Assembly: GCA_903813345.2 (NCBI GenBank)
Contig: CAIIXF020000011.1
Span: 10,450,842 to 10,514,841, forward strand
Direction: 5' to 3'
Length of the DNA: 64,000 nt
Source of the DNA: Owenia fusiformis
Lineage: Eukaryota; Annelida; Polychaeta; Sabellida; Oweniidae
Shown here: one piece after another, positions 51,401 through 60,400 of the stretch
How the letters are laid out: every line of letters starts with the position of its first letter
Position numbering within the stretch: the first letter of the stretch is position 1
Translations under genes and position numbers: made by a program
Notes under the pieces: generated by a model
What the model was told of the DNA's origin: nothing
The model's database searches: none
The model's input: only the letters and a program-made list of their open reading frames with translations

Positions 51401-54400
51401 TATCTTCATAACTACTAGTATATAATAACTAGAAAACAGCAAATCCACAGAGTAGAAAATCGCACCGAACGAAAAATGTTTTGATAATTAATAGTGGCCA
51501 TCTTAAAAATTTCAGCTCCCTTGTAACGAGGTATCAGCATAGAAATTTTGAACCAATTCCATCAAGTCATATTTGAGTTTTCAAAGATTACGTTTTTTTA
51601 CGAAAAAATGGCAGCCATTTTGATATTCAGATGACATCTTGGAAATTTCTTCTTGAGCAGTGCTCCTTTGTCCCTTGTAATCAGCATACAAAATTTGAGC
51701 CAAATCCTTCAGCTGGTATTTGGGTTATCAAAGATTACATTTGTAATGACAAATGGCGACCATTTTGATAAATAGCTGCCATCTTGAAAATTTCTTCCCA
51801 AGTAGAGTTATTGTATCTCTAGGCATCAGCATATAAAATTCTAACCAAATCCATCCACTGGTATTTGAGTTATCAAAGATTACATTTTTTAGGAAAAATG
51901 CCAGCCATTTTTTACGAAAGATGGCCGCCATTTTCAAAATCAGTGGCCTTCTTGAAAATATTTTCTTCAGCAAAGCTCCTTTGTCGTTAGGAATCAGCAT
52001 CCAAAATTTGAAACAAATCCGTCAACTTGTATTTGAGCTATCAAAGATTAAATTTTCTACAAAAAATGGTGGCCATTTTGAATTGAGCAGCCATATTGAA
52101 AATTCCTTCCCGAGTAGAGGTCCTACACCCATAAGGCATAAGCCTAAAAAATTTCAACTAAATCTGTCAATCAGTATTTGATTTATCGTCTGGACAGAGG
52201 GACAAACTGACAGATGGCTTTTCTTTATCCCTCACAAACTTTGTTCGGTGGGATAATAATACATATACTGTTGTAGCGAAAATAAATTACAGTTTTAGCA
52301 TTGATGAAACTAGCTCAAATGTGGTAATATCCTAGCCTTCATTCACTGCAATCCGTGCCTCTTTTACCTTAACTCATGCAGATCTTTAAATTCCTGCGAT
52401 AAAACTATTCTCGGTTTGGAGAACAAAGTTCATCACTCTAATTGAGCGTTACCCCTGCTTCTGACAAACTTGATTTTTCTTACATAATATAGATTTGAAT
52501 GTCTTCTTTTGAATTAAACTACATGTAATGGCAAAATGTTAATGTCCTTGCCTTCTTAGCACCTTAGCATGCATACAACTGTTACTGTATATTGTATATT
52601 GTCTTTCTTACAATAATTGTCTTTTCTTATGGGTACTGAATATATATAAAACAATCATACTTTATTTATTTCTATCATTCATTACATATAAAACAACTTT
52701 ACCAAGTGAAAAGGTTTAATAATTATATATATTTATTGATTTCGTTTCATAGTCCTAGTTCGCTATAGCGAGTTAGCGTGTCGCTATAACGATAAGTGAA
52801 TGTTCTTAACGGAAAATAAAAATTCTGAAAATTATTGGAATATGAGAAGGTAGGTCCGAAAGTCCGTTTCCGAAGGCAAAATCGGACGGTTCGGACAATA
52901 ATTCTGTTCCGTGCCAGCCCTACTAAAAACACATTAATTGCCAATTTCTATGGTAAAATGCGTGTAAATGTTATCATTTATGTTGTATTAAAGATTTGGA
53001 GTTGTTGATTCAATATTACAGACCAGACTAATTTCTCCAGGTTTTGGAGATCATGCCCCTGGAATTGTAGAATTGATTAAACATTGTCAGAGAGGTAGTG
53101 AAGGTACGCAACGAATGAAATGAATTTTGAGAATGCAAATGTGGAATGAAACTAACTGTATCAAAAGAATACACTGTAAATCTCCATCATCAATGGTAAC
53201 AACATGTTTAAATAAATAAGTCCATCCCTACTCTACCGTGCCTATAATGTACAAGTGCCCTCACTTAATGTTTTTGAAGACTTCTACAAAAAACTTGATG
53301 GCTCGTCTAGGACGTAGGTCACATTGCTGAGAAGCACCCTCTGTGAGATGGTAGAGAATGCGGGTGATCATCAACTTATCAAATCTTGGAGGGGGATCAC
53401 TGTAGGCAGCATAGAAAAACTTTGCAAGCTCTAAAAGTAAGAGAAATAGTCAGGTTGCCTCGTTCCCATTAACAGGTTTAATTAAATATTTAGAAGATAG
53501 CTTGGTGAGGTGTGGTTTTTTGGGCAACATAAAGGGGCAGTCAAGGAAATAATGGGTGTCTCTCATTTGAAGCTACTAGAGGAACAATTTGTAAAGAACT
53601 ATGAGGTTATAAGAAAAATATTGACAATTTAAAGAAGCTGAAACCAATTCAGAATCTAGGATATAATATAAAGGTGTCTCTTGTTTGAAGCAAACTTTTA
53701 AAGAACTATAAGCCAATTTTGCTTTCTTTGAAATGTTATTCATATGAAGATGCAAGCTCATATTTGATTGTATTCTGAGACCTAAATGGGCATGGTGATT
53801 GGTGGTTTGGATTACAGAATTATTCAAATTTATTCTGTTTAAGTGAAATTATCAAAAGTTTTGACTCAGCAGCATTAACATTTACTTTCAATCTTTCTGC
53901 CCATTGTTCTATTTGGTCTTGAGGATATTGCATTTTGATTGGACTAAGAATTTGAGTTGACCAGTATCATCTGCAAAAAGGTCTATATCAGTTTCTTTAT
54001 CTAATGTCATTGATGTGGGGACACCCCTTTCTATGTAGCGCCTATCAGAATGAATGCTATTTATGAAGACTGTTTTCTGTCAATATGATAGCTTTATACT
54101 TTTCTGACCCTCTTCCCTATTGTACATTTTTTTCTTACTTGGCCATTGTTCTCTGGTTATATCATTCCAATATTTCCGAACTGAGAGGATATCTCTCAAT
54201 AAGACAGAGCTGTAGTCTGCTCCATATAGTTCACGTTGGAAGTCATCACTGAAGCCCTTCAACAGGTGATCTACTATTGATGCACATTTCAGCCTAACCA
54301 CTCCTATAGTCAAAAAAACAAATGTGTGTGAACTGTAGAACACTTGGAAATGTGATTTTCAGCATTTGAAATAGCAAAATCACATATCTTAATAACATTA

Positions 54401-57400
54401 TTAAATAATTCATAACACAATTAAAACAATTTTAGAACTGGCGAACCATTTTGAAGCAAAACTTGTACTACCATATAATTAAAAAAATACTAGATAGCAG
54501 TAACTCCACAGACTAAATATCCCAGCAAACAAAACATGTTTTGAAAAATAGTTCCCCTCTTGAATATTTCATCTTTGCAACTCCATGAGGTATCAGCATA
54601 TCAAATTTGAACCAAATCCATCCACTGGTATTTGAGTTATCAAAGATTATCTTGAGTAGACCTCCTGAGCACCAGAATAGAAAATTTGAATCCATTCACT
54701 GGTGTTTGATTTATTAAAAAAAAAATTTTTCAACAAAACATGGTGGCCATTTTGAAATTCAGCTATTATCTTGAAAATTTTCTCTTGAGGGGGGTTCATT
54801 TGTCCCTGGGCATCAGCATATACAATTTGAACCAAATACATAATCTGATATTTGAGTTTTCAAAGATTAAGTATTTTTAAAAAAATGGCAGCCATTTTGA
54901 AATTTTAATGCTATCTTGAAATTTCTCTCTTAAGCAGAGCTTGTTTGTCCCTATGCATCAACATATAAAAGGTACAGTCTTATTGGGATCCCTTTAAGGA
55001 CTTAGAAAATTTCAAGAAAACGCAATTATAGATTTTTGAAACAAAAGAATCAAAATATTCTTGACTGATATGTGTATTTTCATTTTCTTGAAAAATATAG
55101 TGAATATTTTTGTAAAAAATATGATTTCTGGCCCATTTCTGTAACCACTCCCATCATGGCAGTTCATTTGTGAAATTTAGTGTTTTTTAGAAAATGTAGT
55201 AAATAAAGCCTTAAAAACAATTTTCAAGTAGTATTTAAGTGAATTATGCATAATGTAATCCCTACTGAAATGTATCTAGCAGATTTATGTGTGATGATGC
55301 ATGATATGTGGCATAAAAAGGGATTATAATCCAGACCCCCATTATTTACCCGTCTCAATTGAACATGAACCATGGTTCATTGAATGGACAAATTCACTGT
55401 GAGCTGTGTTCACCACTTTTGTTTTTAGCTGTACATATCCAATATTGAATTAGGCAACATTTTCAGTTGCAAAAAGTGGTGGAGAACATAGCTCATATAG
55501 TTTTTTGGACTTCTTTGGTATTTTTTCTAAATAATTTCTGCCACTTTTTTGGATACAATGCCACCTATCAATCAAAAAACGTAATTAATTTCATTAGGGG
55601 GAGGGGGTCAAACACTGATTTCATTAGGTGACGGACATCGATTTTCGTTTTCCTTTGGAATTTCAATTTTCAAGATTTTTGATTTTGTTACAAGGGGGAG
55701 GGGGGGGGTTAAGACCTAATGAAATTAATTACGTTTTTTGATGAATATCGATATTTTGACCCGACCCCTAAGAAACTGTACATTCAACTTTCAGCAACTG
55801 TACCTATTGATACCAATAGAAATTCAATAAATACTAATATGTTGTATGAAAGCTTTAGAATATTAATATCAAATGTATTACAATACAATATTTTGACAGT
55901 ATGTATTTTGACATAAAAATTTTCAAAGGCTGTTAAGATACCTTTTCCCCAAGGAAATCAATGTAAAGTCAGGTTTAACTCATGATTTGATTTTATTTAG
56001 GTATGTTTAAGGAAATTACTTGATCATAAGATTGGTTTTACCAACTTGACCTTTTTGCACCCAGTGACCTCATTGGCACATCATTTGACCTAATTTTGAA
56101 ATATTATTGTGAAGTACATTTGTGAGGATACTCTAAATGCAAAATAAGTTTGATTTGATGGGGACAGAAAAGGGGGTCTATTGGGACGGTTCCTTTGAAC
56201 CATATATCCATCTACTGGTATTTAAGCTACCAAAAATCATGTTTTTCATGAAAAATGGTGGCTATTTTGAAATTCAACAACCACCTCAAAGATTCTTTCT
56301 CAAACAGAGCTACTGTGTCCCTAGGCATCAGTATATAAAATTTGAACCAAATACATTCTTTGGTATTTGAGTTATTAATGATTACATTTTAAGGAAAAAT
56401 GGTGGCTACTTTGAAAGGAGTGGTATCGATATTATGGTGAACTTTTTGAACAGGCATTTCTCTTAAACCGGTCATCAAAACATTCTGAAAATTTTACACA
56501 TCGTCAATGTAATGGTCATCTTTTGGATGGTAACATTATAATTTGAAATATATTTATATACTTTTCTCCATATTGTTTTAAAAAAAATAATAAGACACTT
56601 CTTTTGTTCTTGGTATCATATCACTGCTACCCACCTAGTTACACAGACGTATCGTCAGTGTATCATGGCGGAACTACTTCCGGGACTAGGTTTTGGTAAG
56701 ATTTTTTTATTTCCCGATTTACACCTACTTATAAGTCACGTTGTGGATAATAATTTGGCTCGAAGTTAAGGAAGATAGTCTAGTTTGAGAATGTGTCGAT
56801 GGTTTTAGGTTTTATATGTTAACGAAGACACAATTCACGTATTTAGTCCCTCGCTTTTGTTACACTGACGAACGACCAATATCAGTGTAATATTGGCAAT
56901 ATTAATGCCGATCGTCAGTGTAACAAAAGTGAGGGACTAAATATGTGAAATGCGTCTTCGTTAACATACCAAACCTAAAACCATCGACACATTCTCAAAC
57001 TAGACTATCTCCCATAACTTCGAGCCAAATTATAATCCACATCGTGACTTATAAGTAGATGTAAATGGAGAAATAAAAATATCTTACCAAATTCAAATCC
57101 CGGAAGTAGTTCAGCCATGATACACTGACGATACGTCTGTGTAACTAGGTGGGTAGCAGTGCATATGTTCGGAATGAAATGAAACATCAATGCAAACCTC
57201 ATTGGAGCAAAACGACATAAACACGACGTGTTTAGGTCTCTCAATATTGTAATTGTACAAAGGAAATAATTTTCATCTATTTTGGGGGGTTTTGTTTTAA
57301 GTTTGTGCATACTTTTAGTAAAATCAACCAAAATTTCCTTTGTATAACTATATTTATTTCATTCTCAAGAATTGGTAGAAAGGAACAAAAACAATTGCAT

Positions 57401-60400
57401 TAAAAAACAAAAAATGTTAATAAAAACAGTTATATGTAAATAATTTTTGCATTAAATTGTTGCCAATTGGTCAACATTACATAAAGGACCGTGTTTTTTT
57501 ACAGAATGTTTTCAATAATTGGTTTAAGAATTACCATATCGATACCTATCCTTTTGCTGCCATCTTCAAAATTCTTTCTCGTACAGAGCTAAAATGTCTC
57601 TAGGCATCAGCGTATAAAATTTGAATCAAATCAGTTCACTGGTATTTGAGTTATCAGAGACTATGCTTTTTTACAAAAAATAATGGCCATTTTGAAATCC
57701 AGTAGATATCTTAAAATCCTATCTTGAGCAAAGCTCCTTTGTCCTTACTTGTAGGCATCAGCACACAAAATTTGAACCAAATTAGTATATTACAGGCCCG
57801 TAGCCAGGATTTGCCAAGGGGGGGTTCATTTTTCAAAGATTTCCAGGGGGGGTTCACATTTGACAATTTTAGCCCAAATATGGCTAAAATCACTTGAGAA
57901 GAACTCAAAATGGTGAAAAATTGCATGATTTTGAAAGAATTTTTGGCCAGGGGGGGTTCGTCCGAACCCTGCGAACCCCCCCCCCCCCCTGGCTACGGGC
58001 CTGTGAGTTATCAAAGGTGACATTTTTTTACAAAATAATGGCCATTTTTAAATAAAATTCCTTCTCAAGCAGAGGTCCTACACTCATAAAGAATAAGCCT
58101 ACAAAATTTGAATTAAATCTGTTGACTGGTATTTATGTTGTCACCACGAGACACGAATGGACAAACAAACAAAAGGACAGCTTTTCTATATCCCAACTTT
58201 GTTTGGTGGAACAATAAAGAAAACAGGCAAAAGCAATAATCTACAGATTTTCAATACGAAGAATACAGGCAAAAGCAATAGACTCCAGATTTTCAATAAG
58301 AACAATACAGGCAAAAGCAATAGACTCCAGTACACTACATGTACAGTTTTTCAATCTAGAGTCTAATTATGATAATAAAGAAAAGAAGCAATAAGCATTA
58401 ACATGACAAAATGTCACCACCCAATATTATAAGCTCTATCTTAAGTCAGATTTGAATTTCTGAGAACTTGTATTTTGAAAAATAAATTTGACGCAAGTTG
58501 AAAAAAGACCTTTTTGACCTTGAGAAGGTCATTGAAGGTCAAATAAATACCTTTTTTGACCCTTAGAAGATCACTAAAGGAGAAATCTCAAATCTAAAGT
58601 CAGATTTGAACTTTTGAGAACTTGTAGATAATTTTTAAAAAAAATGGTCAATTTGTAGCAAGTTGAAAAAAGACCTTTTTGACCTTGAGAAGGTCATTGA
58701 AGGTCAAATAGTTTTTTGACCTTGAGAATGTCATTAAAGGTCAAATCTATAGTCAGATTTGAACTTTTGAGAACTTCTAGTTCATTTTGAAAAAAGAAAT
58801 TGGCCAATTTGAAGCAAGTTGAAAAAAGACCTTTTTGACATTTAAAAGGACAATGAAGGTTAAATCTCAAATCAAAAGTCAGATTTGAACTTCTGATAAC
58901 TTGTACATGATTTTGAAAAAAAAGTTGGTCAATTTGTAGCAAGTTAAAAAAATACAATTTTTAAACTTGAAAATGTCACTGTAGGTCAAATCTTAAATAT
59001 AAAGTCAGATTTGAACTTCTGAAAACTTGTAGATGATTTTGAAAAAACTGAAGCCAGCCTAACCAGTACTTTTTGAGTTATTGGAAGTTTTAAGAATTTG
59101 TTACAGATGCCAACCGCCACCCATCTATTGCTGATCGCCAACCACCAACCACCGTCCCAAAAAACGGAGACCATTATCAATATGTCACCACTTTTTGGTG
59201 GTGACATAAAAACAATACACTCCAGATAATATAAATATATCTTACCTTTGTTAGCAAGTTTAACAACAAGTTTGAAGAGGGTCATTATAGCAAGTCGTTT
59301 TGCATTCCTGGTTTCTTCTGTTTTTGCTTTGCTATTCTGTATTGTATTTGCCTCTTGTAGCACCAGCCATTTAACACACTATAAAAGCAAAGTAGTGCAG
59401 TATTGTCTTAAGAAACACTTGCTACATTGGATATAAGTCAAAGACCTGCAAATTTAAAATAGTAAAAATTGGAGTAGATCTTTTTCTAATTGCTGTACTT
59501 TTGCAGAAATTTTATTTAATCTGGTTTTTTAGAAATTTTTAAAAAAGTAGCAAACCTTCCTTATCACATTTCATTCACCCAAACCATGGTTCTCACCGTA
59601 CACATCAATATTGATTTTTTGGTGTACTCATGCATCAAGTTCCCAGTACTACGTAATAATAAATACCAATACAATTCTATCAGCTATGTGGTTTGCAATG
59701 TGGGAACTTGATGTACGAGTGGAGAAATATGTTAGGGAGAGAAGAACTGGTGATTCACAACTATAGAATCAAAATTTACATTGTGAGAACTGAGGTTTGG
59801 TTGGAAGGAACGTGGTCAGCGAGGTCGAAACTGATGATCCCATGAGTGGAACTCTAGGACACCTGAGCATGCCCAAAACCTAATCAGATCTTGGCACTAC
59901 ATGTAATTATCCCATGGTTACACAAACAAAAAGGATTTTACCATTTGACGTCAGGATGGCTGACAGGAAGTAGGTATCAAGTCAAAATAGTTTTTACCGG
60001 ATCTGCATGTACTTGTAAGTTATCCAAGAAAATTTGTGGGTGATATCACTAGCAGTTTTGGAGAAAACTGTCGGACATACAGACAGAAGTACAGACACAG
60101 ACAGACGAATGCACCTAAATGTACATGTACGTGGTGGTGCACTATGTGGTGGGGACATAAAAACAGTTATTTCCAGAAACTGTTTTACTGTATTTCAATT
60201 TGAGAGTGGTAACTTGACCCATGTCTTGAGACATCACCCATTATAAACATGCATCAAGTCATGCAATCTTTGGGAAATGGTGAGCAGTCTCATTCGGAGG
60301 ACCTGGGAGACATTCAGAACTACAACCTCTGCATCTTCTGGTGTTACCTTTTGTACCTACCTTGAATAGGTTGTCCCAGCTAAATAGACCTGCATCTCTC

